64,000 bases of DNA. It comes from RHLJ01 sp965222205. Its GTDB lineage: Bacteria > Bacteroidota > Rhodothermia > Balneolales > Balneolaceae. Under the pieces are notes generated by a model. It saw only the letters and a program-made list of their open reading frames with translations, was not told the DNA's origin and made no database searches. This document shows positions 52,285 through 60,254 of the stretch, piece after piece (position 1 is the first letter of the stretch; the number at the start of each line of letters is the position of its first letter). The position numbers and the translations under genes were made by a program. The stretch is from NCBI GenBank assembly GCA_965222205.1, contig OZ244932.1, forward strand, positions 868,001 through 932,000, in the 5' to 3' direction.

Positions 52285-54276
52285 CTACTTCACATACTTA
52301 TCAAACCAATCCAGATAACGCTCATACCGATCAATCTGAAAAGAAGGCTTTCGGATACCATGATGTTCTCCGGGATAAACTACTAATTGGGTGGTTCTTC
52401 CCAAACGCTTCATAGCCTGATACATTTGTTCCGAATTAATGATAGGAACGTTCCAGTCATCCGCACCACCAATCCAAAGGGTAGGAGTGGTAATGTTTGC
52501 TACATCATTAAAAGGAGAAATACGTTCCCAGGCTTCTGCATTTTCCCAAGGCAAACCAAGTTCAAGCTCCCAGGTTAGTTGATAATGGTCGTGACCGTAA
52601 TTAGAACGATATAAAGCCTCGCTTGCTCCTGAAATTGCTCCTTTAAATCGATCTGATTTTGTGATTACATAATTAGTCAGTATTCCACCGTATGACCATC
52701 CGCCCACACCCAGCTTTTCAGGATCTGACCATCCTTGTTCGATCGCGTAATCCACCCCGGCCATCACATCTTCAAAATCTTTATTTCCCCAGTCAGCAAA
52801 AAGGACTTCTGAAAAAGCCTGTCCATAACCGGAAGAACCCCTTGGGTTGATTAATAATGTTACATATCCATTGGCGGCAAAGAGCTGAGAAGGAGAGTGG
52901 AAAGAATATTCGTACTGACTTACCGGTCCTCCATGGGCCCATAATATGGTGGGGTATGTTATTGATGGATCAAAACCGATTGGTTTAACGACAAAACCTT
53001 CAATCTCAGTGCCGTCAGCGCTGCTGAAAGTAATCTTTTCCATAATTGGTTTTTTCAATCTTGAAAGATGCTCATCATTTACTGAAGTCAGCTTAGTTAA
53101 GCTATTTTGATTGAACGTGAATATTTCCCGGGGTTGATTAATTTTTTCCATTAAAAGTGCAAATCCTGAATCCATGATCTCAAAACTTGAAACGGTGTGA
53201 TTCCCGGGGATTACTCTTCTGAAGTTTTTTCCATCCGGTGAAACTGAAGCCAGAACAGTTGTTCCACTTTCTTCAAGCAAAAAGTAGATGGATTTACCGT
53301 TCCTTGAAAATTCCGGACTGCTCATATTGCGATCAACACTTTCAGTTAACAGAGTAGCTTTCCCGCCGGAAGACGGAGCTACAGCCAGATGATTAGTAGC
53401 ATACCAAATTGCTCCCAGATCAACAGTTGATATATGAGCAATATGTTTCCCATCGGGGCTCCAGGCAGGGGAGCGATCAGGTCCGGGGTTAGTGGTAACC
53501 TGAGTCAGGTTTGCTCCTTTGTCAGTGTTATCCGCTGAAACTATCCAGATATCTGAATTGGTATTTCCATCAGGTTCTTCTGTTCTGTTACTCACAAAAG
53601 CAACTGACTTCCCGTTCGGGCTCCAAACAGGACTTGAGTCATCATAATCTCCCGAAGTAATTTGAGTTGCTGCAGAATCACCCGGAGTGTACACATATAA
53701 ATGGTTTCGGTAACGATCTAAATACCCTGCATAATCTCTTTTAAACTGAAGGCGATCTATCACATAAGGTTTTGGCTTATTATCATCCTCTTTTGTTTTA
53801 GTAAGTTCCTCAGGTTTTGCATCCGTAATAGTTAAAAGAAGCCGGCTTCCATCCGGTGACCATAAATGGCTGTTCACACCCTGAATAATTTCAGTCATTT
53901 GGATAGCCTCTCCTCCCATTCTGTTCAATGTCCAAACTTGTGAAGTTCCACTTTTAGAAGAGATAAAGGAAAGATATTTGTTATCCGGGCTCCATTGAGG
54001 TTGGCTTGCTGAGTAGCCTTTTCCGGTCATGGGAATTGCCTCACCACCTTTTGAAGGGATCATCCAGATTCGTGTTTCTGACTTATCTTCCTTTATATCT
54101 GTTTCGGAAATAGTAAATGCAATCCAATTACCATCAGGGCTAACAACCGGTGAACCTACTCGTTTGAGATTTAATAAATCCTCAATTTGAATTGGGTTTT
54201 GATTTTCCTGAGCGAGGATTGAAGTACTCATTAAAATAAAAAGAAGGGTACCTAAAATAGATTTGCGGATGTTCAT
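52285..54276 (-). CDS. S9 family prolyl oligopeptidase-type serine peptidase
   Basis: 663 residues. A signal peptide (about residues 1-22, ending ILAQEN) is followed by a TolB/WD40-like propeller with repeated WSPDG units (for example QWSPDNKYLSFIS, LWSPDGSRLLL, VWSPNGKSVAFVS, AWSPDGKHIAHIS) and a C-terminal alpha/beta-hydrolase domain. The catalytic Ser lies in GVGGWSYGGILTNY, the Asp in WIGGADDWNVPI and the His in YPGEHHGIRKP. It should cleave peptides in the periplasm or outside. It is convergent with atpDC across a shared terminator. Confidence 0.92.
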   Translation of the reverse strand: MNIRKSILGTLLFILMSTSILAQENQNPIQIEDLLNLKRVGSPVVSPDGNWIAFTISETDIKEDKSETRIWMIPSKGGEAIPMTGKGYSASQPQWSPDNKYLSFISSKSGTSQVWTLNRMGGEAIQMTEIIQGVNSHLWSPDGSRLLLTITDAKPEELTKTKEDDNKPKPYVIDRLQFKRDYAGYLDRYRNHLYVYTPGDSAATQITSGDYDDSSPVWSPNGKSVAFVSNRTEEPDGNTNSDIWIVSADNTDKGANLTQVTTNPGPDRSPAWSPDGKHIAHISTVDLGAIWYATNHLAVAPSSGGKATLLTESVDRNMSSPEFSRNGKSIYFLLEESGTTVLASVSPDGKNFRRVIPGNHTVSSFEIMDSGFALLMEKINQPREIFTFNQNSLTKLTSVNDEHLSRLKKPIMEKITFSSADGTEIEGFVVKPIGFDPSITYPTILWAHGGPVSQYEYSFHSPSQLFAANGYVTLLINPRGSSGYGQAFSEVLFADWGNKDFEDVMAGVDYAIEQGWSDPEKLGVGGWSYGGILTNYVITKSDRFKGAISGASEALYRSNYGHDHYQLTWELELGLPWENAEAWERISPFNDVANITTPTLWIGGADDWNVPIINSEQMYQAMKRLGRTTQLVVYPGEHHGIRKPSFQIDRYERYLDWFDKYVK

Positions 54277-54407
54277 TGATAATCGGCTAAAAGTTGTAAG
54301 TAATTGATAGATACAATGTCACAAAAACAATTCAGATATCAAATACATGAGAAAACAAGAGTTGGATATTAGTTCCAACTCTATTGTGGCTGCTATCCTC
54401 CAAGAAC

Positions 54408-55448
54408 TCATTTAGAATTTTTAGTTCTTGATTTCTCTGAGATGGTTTCCTTTTTATACTGTAAAGGAGTTTTCATGTTAATTTTTTTAAACCCTGAATA
54501 AAATGCTGAAAGGGTATTGAATCCACTTTCATAGGCGATAGCTTCTATGGTATAATGTTCTTTTTCATGGTCTGATAAAAGGTGTTCAGCTCTTTTGATT
54601 CTGAGCTCATTCACGATTTCCGGAAAGCTTTTTTGGTAGTGCTGATTAATTGCTAATGAAACAAGGTAGGGAGGTTTGTTCAGGTATTCGGCAAGTTTGG
54701 AGACGGTTAGTTGAGGATCAGCAAATAAAGTGTTTGCCTCTAATACTTCTTCAATCTTTTTGCCAAGTTTTGTTAGTTTCTCTTTGGAACCGGTTTTTCT
54801 TTTTGGATCTGGCATAAATAGCTTTACATATTTGACCGACCAGATGGATAAAGCATAGCTTAAAAACGCTGAGCCAACTACAATAAACATATAGGCATAG
54901 GGATCAAGAAGAAAAAGTTGACCTATAAAGATTATTGTTAAAACAGCAATGCCCGAATTAAAATATAAAGCCCAATTCCTCTTGTGATATTTTGACGGAA
55001 CCGAATTACCGGATGCATAGAATTTTAAAATTCCCAATACCACATAGATAACCATTACAAGTAACGAAAAAATATAGATAGCCATGGCTATTTTTAAATG
55101 GACGAAATAGAACAATGCTAGTGCTAGTACTGACGGAATAAAGTGATAGTAATTCGTGATCGAAAGTTTGTAAGAGGGATTCCACAAACTGGTTTGATAT
55201 AAATAAAATAAGGGACCTATCCCAAGCATGGTTACTGCTCCGAAATAAGCACTCAGGAATTCCAAATTTGTGTCTAACAGACCTGCTATGCAAGTTCCGA
55301 TGCGGATGCTCAGGAAGAATAGAAGAAAAACCAATAACCGATTGGCCAGTTTTTTACTTAACCGCAGAAGTACAAAGCATAAAAATATAGAATGACTTAC
55401 AGCTAGTATTCCCACAATTAAGATTAATTCATAAAAAGTCATAGCCAT
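54408..55448 (-). CDS. AraC-family transcriptional regulator with N-terminal membrane domain
   Basis: 346 residues. The first ~205 form about six to seven hydrophobic segments (for example LILIVGILAVSHSIFLCFVLL, LVFLLFFLSIRIGTCIAGLL, YLYQTSLWNP, ALALFYFVHL, AYMFIVVGSAFLSYALSI). The C-terminal ~100 residues are an AraC DNA-binding domain with two helix-turn-helix units: LTVSKLAEYLNKPPYLVSLAIN and YTIEAIAYESGFNTLSAFYSGFKK. This membrane-HTH layout is known in Bacteroidota. It is divergent from the cytochrome c gene; the space between holds repeated GTAGTGATT boxes. Confidence 0.88.
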   Translation of the reverse strand: MAMTFYELILIVGILAVSHSIFLCFVLLRLSKKLANRLLVFLLFFLSIRIGTCIAGLLDTNLEFLSAYFGAVTMLGIGPLFYLYQTSLWNPSYKLSITNYYHFIPSVLALALFYFVHLKIAMAIYIFSLLVMVIYVVLGILKFYASGNSVPSKYHKRNWALYFNSGIAVLTIIFIGQLFLLDPYAYMFIVVGSAFLSYALSIWSVKYVKLFMPDPKRKTGSKEKLTKLGKKIEEVLEANTLFADPQLTVSKLAEYLNKPPYLVSLAINQHYQKSFPEIVNELRIKRAEHLLSDHEKEHYTIEAIAYESGFNTLSAFYSGFKKINMKTPLQYKKETISEKSRTKNSK

Positions 55449-55510
55449 ACTAGTCTTAAGTCCTACCTATTAAAATGAATATTAAAAACCGAAATAAATG
55501 GGAATCATAA

Positions 55511-55665
55511 GTACTGATTCACAAATTAGTAGTGATTAAGCATAAATAAATCTACTAAAAAAAGTACTAATCATTTACCCATCTGGATTAGTGATTTTTT
55601 CTTAGAATTGAGTATTACTTTACTGCCAAACTTGGATTTAAAAACTACTACTGATTTATAAATCA
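55511..55665. promoter_or_regulatory. Repeated GTAGTGATT / TGATTTATAAATCA boxes in the AraC-cytochrome intergenic region
   Basis: GTACTGATT (55511) and GTAGTGATT (55529) are 18 bases apart; ACTAATC and GATTAGT (55566-55592) form an inverted pair; and TGATTTATAAATCA (55652-55665) is a perfect 14-bp palindrome, ~66 bases before the cytochrome start. The boxes suggest binding sites for the adjacent membrane AraC regulator. Confidence 0.5.
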
Positions 55666-55731
55666 CTACAATACACAAAAAGAATTTCAGTACGATTGAT
55701 ATATAAGCCTGAATAACCAAATCAATCGATA

Positions 55732-56136
55732 ATGAAAAGAAAAACTATAGTTAAGTATTTTTTTGTGGCTCCAATAGTAATTCTGATTTCGGTTTTCACT
55801 CTGTTTATTGTTTTCGAGTTTACTCTGGTAGCTGATATCCGTGAGCAATTTCATCCCGTAGATGAACAGAACCCAATGGCAGCAGGGGAGATGTTGTTCG
55901 AAACCAGAGGTTGTAATGGATGCCATTCGCTGGAAGAAGGGAAAGAAAGCATAGGACCTAATTTGTTTGGTATCGCAAACCGGAAATCCCTTGAATATGT
56001 ACGAACCTCAATTAAATACCCCGATAAGATGATTACTGAAGGATTTAGTGAGGGGGTAATGCCCGATTATGGAAAAATATTAGACAAAGACCAGATAGAT
56101 GCGTTGGTTAAATATTTATCTGGCTTAAACCAGTAG
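55732..56136 (+). CDS. Membrane-anchored c-type cytochrome
   Basis: 134 residues. An N-terminal signal anchor (about 9-30) leads to a class I cytochrome c domain with one haem motif CNGCH (Cys61, Cys64, His65) and a likely axial Met in EGVMPDYGKIL. It should carry electrons at the periplasmic face, for example for a terminal oxidase. No oxidase gene is adjacent. Confidence 0.9.
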   Translation: MKRKTIVKYFFVAPIVILISVFTLFIVFEFTLVADIREQFHPVDEQNPMAAGEMLFETRGCNGCHSLEEGKESIGPNLFGIANRKSLEYVRTSIKYPDKMITEGFSEGVMPDYGKILDKDQIDALVKYLSGLNQ

Positions 56137-56335
56137 TAATAATTTTGGGGTAGATTCAATTGTATTTCTAATCAGGACTAGCAGAAGATAAATGCTGAGA
56201 TTTCTTTGCATTGTGATCATTATACCTATTTGATATTCCTTTCATAACCTCTATAATCCTTACTCATTGAGATCTGAAATTCTGAAGAACAAATGAGCTT
56301 GCTTCAGGGTTTGCTCTGTAACTCAATTCCTAAAA

Positions 56336-57556
56336 ATGAATATCTCTTTTAAGTCAATTCTGTTCTTAATGTTAGCTGGGGCTTTAATTTCATGTAAGAA
56401 GTCACAAGACCCACTGGCTCAAATAATTAAAACCGATCGGGAATTAAACTCGGTAGCCACAAATCCTGACCACGAAGTTCAGATTATTTACACTCAGGTT
56501 GACAGGGATAGCCTGAACCAACCAAGTTTCAGGACACATAGTTATAATGTGGATGATAGATATTTCTATCCTGCGAGTACGGTAAAATTCCCTGCGGTTT
56601 TACTTGCATTGGAAAAAATGAATGAGCTTGGTATTCCAGCAGATGCAAGGATGGAAATAGACAGTGCATATTCCGGACAATCAGAAGTTAAAGTTGATTC
56701 AACCGCTCCCAATCTGGAACCTTCTGTAGCTCATTATTCAAAGAAAATAATGTTGGTCTCTGATAATGATGCATTTAATCGACTCTATGAATTTATTGGT
56801 CAGGATGAATTGAACCTAAGTTTACATGAGAAAGGATACTCAAATTCCAGAATTCAGCATCGTCTTAGTATCGCGCTTTCAAAAGAAGAGAATGCCAGGA
56901 CTAACCCAGTTAAACTGTTTGAAGAAGGAGAATTGGTACATGAACAAGAGATGAAGGTTGGAGTGGTAGACTACACCAGTAAAACCCCGATTAAAAGGGG
57001 AACAGGCTACTATTCAGGAGGAGAAATTATAAATGAACCATTTGATTTTTCCTCAAAGAACTTCTTCCCCTTAGATGAACAACATCAGATGATGAAAGCT
57101 TTTATATTTCCGGGTTCTTTCCCTGAGAAATCATTTGATTTAAGACCTGAAGACCGAAAGCTGGTATTAAAATACAGTTCCATTTTACCGCGGGAATCAG
57201 AGATAGAAGTATATCAGGATACCAGCCATTATTGGGATTCTTATGCCAAATTTGTGATGTACGGCTCTGATCCGGATGTAAATATGCCTGGAAATATCCG
57301 CATTTTTAATAAAATTGGTTTAGCCTATGGATATGCCATTGATAACGCATATATAGTGGACACGGAAAACAATATAGAATTCTTTTTGAGTGTTCTAATC
57401 CACACCAATTCTAATCGCGTTTTCAATGATAATAATTATGAATACGATGAAATTGCATTCCCATTTATGGCAGGATTAGGACGAGCCATTTACGAATTTG
57501 AGTTAGAACGCCCGAAAAAATATGCACCAAGTTTTGATGATATTTTGACTTATTAA
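56336..57556 (+). CDS. Class A beta-lactamase-related serine hydrolase, lipoprotein
   Basis: 406 residues. The lipoprotein signal ends ALISC (Cys20). Motifs of the DD-peptidase/beta-lactamase fold are seen: STVK (Ser81, Lys84) in YPASTVKFPAVLLALEKM, SDN in LVSDNDAFNRLYE and KIG in FNKIGLAYGY. About 120 residues are inserted between the SDN and KIG motifs, and KTG is KIG. A true beta-lactamase cannot be claimed; an envelope hydrolase is likely. It is not clearly in an operon. Confidence 0.82.
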   Translation: MNISFKSILFLMLAGALISCKKSQDPLAQIIKTDRELNSVATNPDHEVQIIYTQVDRDSLNQPSFRTHSYNVDDRYFYPASTVKFPAVLLALEKMNELGIPADARMEIDSAYSGQSEVKVDSTAPNLEPSVAHYSKKIMLVSDNDAFNRLYEFIGQDELNLSLHEKGYSNSRIQHRLSIALSKEENARTNPVKLFEEGELVHEQEMKVGVVDYTSKTPIKRGTGYYSGGEIINEPFDFSSKNFFPLDEQHQMMKAFIFPGSFPEKSFDLRPEDRKLVLKYSSILPRESEIEVYQDTSHYWDSYAKFVMYGSDPDVNMPGNIRIFNKIGLAYGYAIDNAYIVDTENNIEFFLSVLIHTNSNRVFNDNNYEYDEIAFPFMAGLGRAIYEFELERPKKYAPSFDDILTY

Positions 57557-57603
57557 TTTACGGACCAATCACATATATCTGGTAAAGCAGTAATACTTAC
57601 CAA

Positions 57604-57960
57604 ATGGAAACGAATACTGCTAAAACTGCACATGACCCGCTTCGTTTCTCACGGAGTTTTGATATTATCGGTGTGATAGTTCAGGTAAGTGCAGGGAAAG
57701 CACTGCAAGGCAAGCCAAATGGAGTTCCCGTTCAAGCTGATATTGCTGCTTTGTCAGGTGTCAATCTAATGTGGGTCTGCTACGATGGATCTGCCGTAAG
57801 AATTACAGCCGCTACTCATCTTGAATTCAGCTATCCCCATAAAAAATACATTGATCTGGATGGAAGCTTAGATTTGAAAGAAGATATAGTTGTTCCGAGA
57901 TTCATTATAGATGAAGGGTTGATGAGGCCGAAAGGTGGCGCCGGATTGGGTTACTTTTAG
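57604..57960 (+). CDS. Small conserved hypothetical protein
   Basis: 118 residues, soluble, no signal. The C-terminal half has FSYPHKKYIDLDGSLDLKED and FIIDEGLMRPKGGAGLGYF. I do not recognise the family. A degraded fragment with the matching segment NYSHTKFIDLDGSLD lies at 60021-60068 on the far side of the subtilase gene, showing that a related copy existed there. It starts 45 bases after the serine hydrolase gene. Confidence 0.55.
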   Translation: METNTAKTAHDPLRFSRSFDIIGVIVQVSAGKALQGKPNGVPVQADIAALSGVNLMWVCYDGSAVRITAATHLEFSYPHKKYIDLDGSLDLKEDIVVPRFIIDEGLMRPKGGAGLGYF

Positions 57961-58002
57961 TTAGGGAATGGAACTACCGTATAGGCTAATAACAGTATTC
58001 GA

Positions 58003-59874
58003 TTATTTTTTTATGAATTTATGGGTTATGACTTCAGTATTGTTAAAAGCTATTCTTATAAAGTAACTACCAGTTTTCAAATAAGAGACGTCAACATAAT
58101 TACTATTGATTTGATTTTGTTGCAAAACTACCTGCCCTAAAATATTGTATACTACGATTTCATTAAACGTAACAGGCTCTCTTAGTTTGAAAAATAATTT
58201 ATCCTCAGTTGGATTAGGAAAAACACGTATAATTTTTTCCTCTTGATCGTTTGTTGCCAAAGGGCTATTAATTCGAACCGTGAAATTTTCCGTCCAACTT
58301 CCTTCATTCGATGTTAATTCTAATGCGAAAATAACTTCTTTTTCTGGAGCAGTATTTGAAACATTAAAATCGAAGTCAGAAGCCCATTTGTAAACCCCCA
58401 CGTTAATATCTTCCCAGCTATTAAAGTTGTCGGTAATAACTATGTCAGGATCTGTAGTAGATAATGTTCCTACAACATTACTAGCATCGCCAGTTCCACT
58501 ATTATGAAGTTCAACTTCCAGTTCAATTTCTTCGCCAGGTTCAATTAAACCATTATCATTTCCAATGAGGCTCCTTTTGCCGTCTTTTATGAATTGGTTA
58601 CTATATTCTAAATTTGCTTGTGCGCTACTAACATTAGAAATACATAAAAGTGCTTGATGCGCATTAATTCTTCCAGAACCTCCTCTCCAAGTGATAGGAT
58701 CAGCTGAATTTAAAAGGCAATTAACCACCGTGCCTCTATCTATTGTAGGATCAACAGACCACATCAGCCCTAATAAACCTGCTACCATAGGACTTGAAAA
58801 TGAAGTTCCGTTTGAATTACCGTAATTATCATTTAATCTGGTTGTAAAGATACCATGTCCAGGGGCGGCTATATCCACCCAAAAACCAAAATTAGAGCCA
58901 TCCCCACTTCCCCAATCATTTTCATCAGGCCTTGTGTCATCTTCTTTCGTTGCAGCTACTGCTATCACATTATTATAAGCGGCAGGATAATGCTCTTCAC
59001 TTGTGTTGTCATTGCCAGCAGCTGCAACAATAATTACATTATAATTTTCATGTACGGCATTTATTAAATTTTGACTGGCTTGGCTATAAGGAGATCCGCC
59101 CCAACTTAAATTGATAATTTCGGCCCCATTTTCAGCAGCCCATAAGATCCCATCATATCCATGAGTAATTCTCCCATCAGTAGTATGCTTAACCAGGATT
59201 AAGTCTATGTTTCTCCCAATACTAGCCATGCCAATCCCATTATCAGTTTTTGCGCCACTTACTCCGGCAACACGAGTTCCATGCGTATCTTCACTAACAT
59301 CGGGACCTACATCTCCATCATCGTTTGCAATATCCCACATGTCTTCAATTTGACCCGAAAAATCTTCATGCCAAATATCAAAAGCGTCATCAACAATTGC
59401 GATATCTATATTGCCTGAACCTGTTTCAATGTCCCAGGCATCAAATGCCCCAATTACATTTAATGACCATTGCTCACTTAAATTTTCATCATTTGGAACA
59501 TTAAATTTATAATCAATTGCAACTCTTTCTGCGAATTCAATTCTTCCATTGTTTTGTAATTCCTGAATTAATTCATCAGTTTTGTCGAAATTTTCGAACA
59601 CAATTTTAAAAGTCCTGTCTAAAGTAGGAATCTTTTTTTCTGTAAAAGAGAATGGAGTTAAAACTTCAATAATTTCATATTTATCTTTAATCGTATTTAG
59701 AAAGCTAAACTGATTAATCGATTGATGTTTATTTCTCTTCCATTTTATTTCCACATTGTCTTTAAATTTAAAATAAACTTCTCCATCTCTATAATTTGGA
59801 TCTGAAACTCCTTTGTTTTGAGAGAAAATGAAATATGAAATCAAAAATGAAATTAGGATAAAAATAAATTTCAT
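58003..59874 (-). CDS. Subtilisin-like (S8) secreted protease with C-terminal sorting domain
   Basis: 623 residues. An N-terminal signal (about 1-18) is followed by a propeptide to about 125 and the S8 domain with Asp162 (IAIVDDAFDI), His198 (EDTHGTRVAG), Asn288 (AAAGNDN) and Ser358 (NGTSFSSPMVAG). The first motif is VDD rather than the usual VDTG. A CARDB-like beta domain and a type A sorting domain (VFPNPTEDKLFFKL..., ending ITHKFIKK) close the protein, so it should be exported by the type IX system. It appears AT-rich and sits between 57604-57960 and a fragment of a homologous gene. Confidence 0.9.
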   Translation of the reverse strand: MKFIFILISFLISYFIFSQNKGVSDPNYRDGEVYFKFKDNVEIKWKRNKHQSINQFSFLNTIKDKYEIIEVLTPFSFTEKKIPTLDRTFKIVFENFDKTDELIQELQNNGRIEFAERVAIDYKFNVPNDENLSEQWSLNVIGAFDAWDIETGSGNIDIAIVDDAFDIWHEDFSGQIEDMWDIANDDGDVGPDVSEDTHGTRVAGVSGAKTDNGIGMASIGRNIDLILVKHTTDGRITHGYDGILWAAENGAEIINLSWGGSPYSQASQNLINAVHENYNVIIVAAAGNDNTSEEHYPAAYNNVIAVAATKEDDTRPDENDWGSGDGSNFGFWVDIAAPGHGIFTTRLNDNYGNSNGTSFSSPMVAGLLGLMWSVDPTIDRGTVVNCLLNSADPITWRGGSGRINAHQALLCISNVSSAQANLEYSNQFIKDGKRSLIGNDNGLIEPGEEIELEVELHNSGTGDASNVVGTLSTTDPDIVITDNFNSWEDINVGVYKWASDFDFNVSNTAPEKEVIFALELTSNEGSWTENFTVRINSPLATNDQEEKIIRVFPNPTEDKLFFKLREPVTFNEIVVYNILGQVVLQQNQINSNYVDVSYLKTGSYFIRIAFNNTEVITHKFIKK

Positions 59875-60020
59875 GAGCTATAGGTTTGATTCTCCCTCAA
59901 TATTTTTGGATAGGCGAAGTGTATTTTCAAAAGTACGTACTTTTCCATTTTGTACAAATGGTATCAAAAGCTTTGTTTCGAATTTTTAATCTTGGTCAAA
60001 AAAGTGGCAGAGGAGCTTTA

Positions 60021-60068
60021 AATTATTCTCATACAAAATTTATTGATCTCGATGGCAGTCTAGACTAA
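60021..60068 (+). pseudogene. Fragment resembling the 57604-57960 gene
   Basis: Codons 60021-60068 encode NYSHTKFIDLDGSLD and a stop; the intact protein has SYPHKKYIDLDGSLD at the same place. By hand count 33 of 45 bases agree. The intact gene continues 30 codons past this point, so the fragment is cut at the 3' end; its 5' part is degraded. In the rest of 59875-60254 I see only this fragment and the small reading frame at 60113. Confidence 0.5.
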
Positions 60069-60112
60069 TATGGGATGTATTGAAAGTCAATTTTATAAAT
60101 AAAGGAGAAACA

Positions 60113-60181
60113 ATGAAACTACCACTTGCGCCAAAAACTTCTTTATGGATTTTGGTAGTTGTTTTTTATAGTTCTCGGTGA
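60113..60181 (+). CDS. Tiny membrane-like reading frame, possibly frameshifted
   Basis: A strong ribosome-binding site (AAAGGAGAAACAATG) precedes 22 codons (MKLPLAPKTSLWILVVVFYS + SR). It is a single hydrophobic helix. A six-T run (60162-60167) lies near the end; skipping one T would give ...VVVFIVLGEHF and a stop at 60190. It may be the end of a small protein gene damaged by the rearrangement beside the subtilase, or a real micropeptide. Confidence 0.3.
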   Translation: MKLPLAPKTSLWILVVVFYSSR

Positions 60182-60254
60182 ACATTTCTAACTTCTCTAT
60201 CTCAACCTTCCAGCTGTATATTACCCGTATAATCTAATCATAGATTTTAACCTA

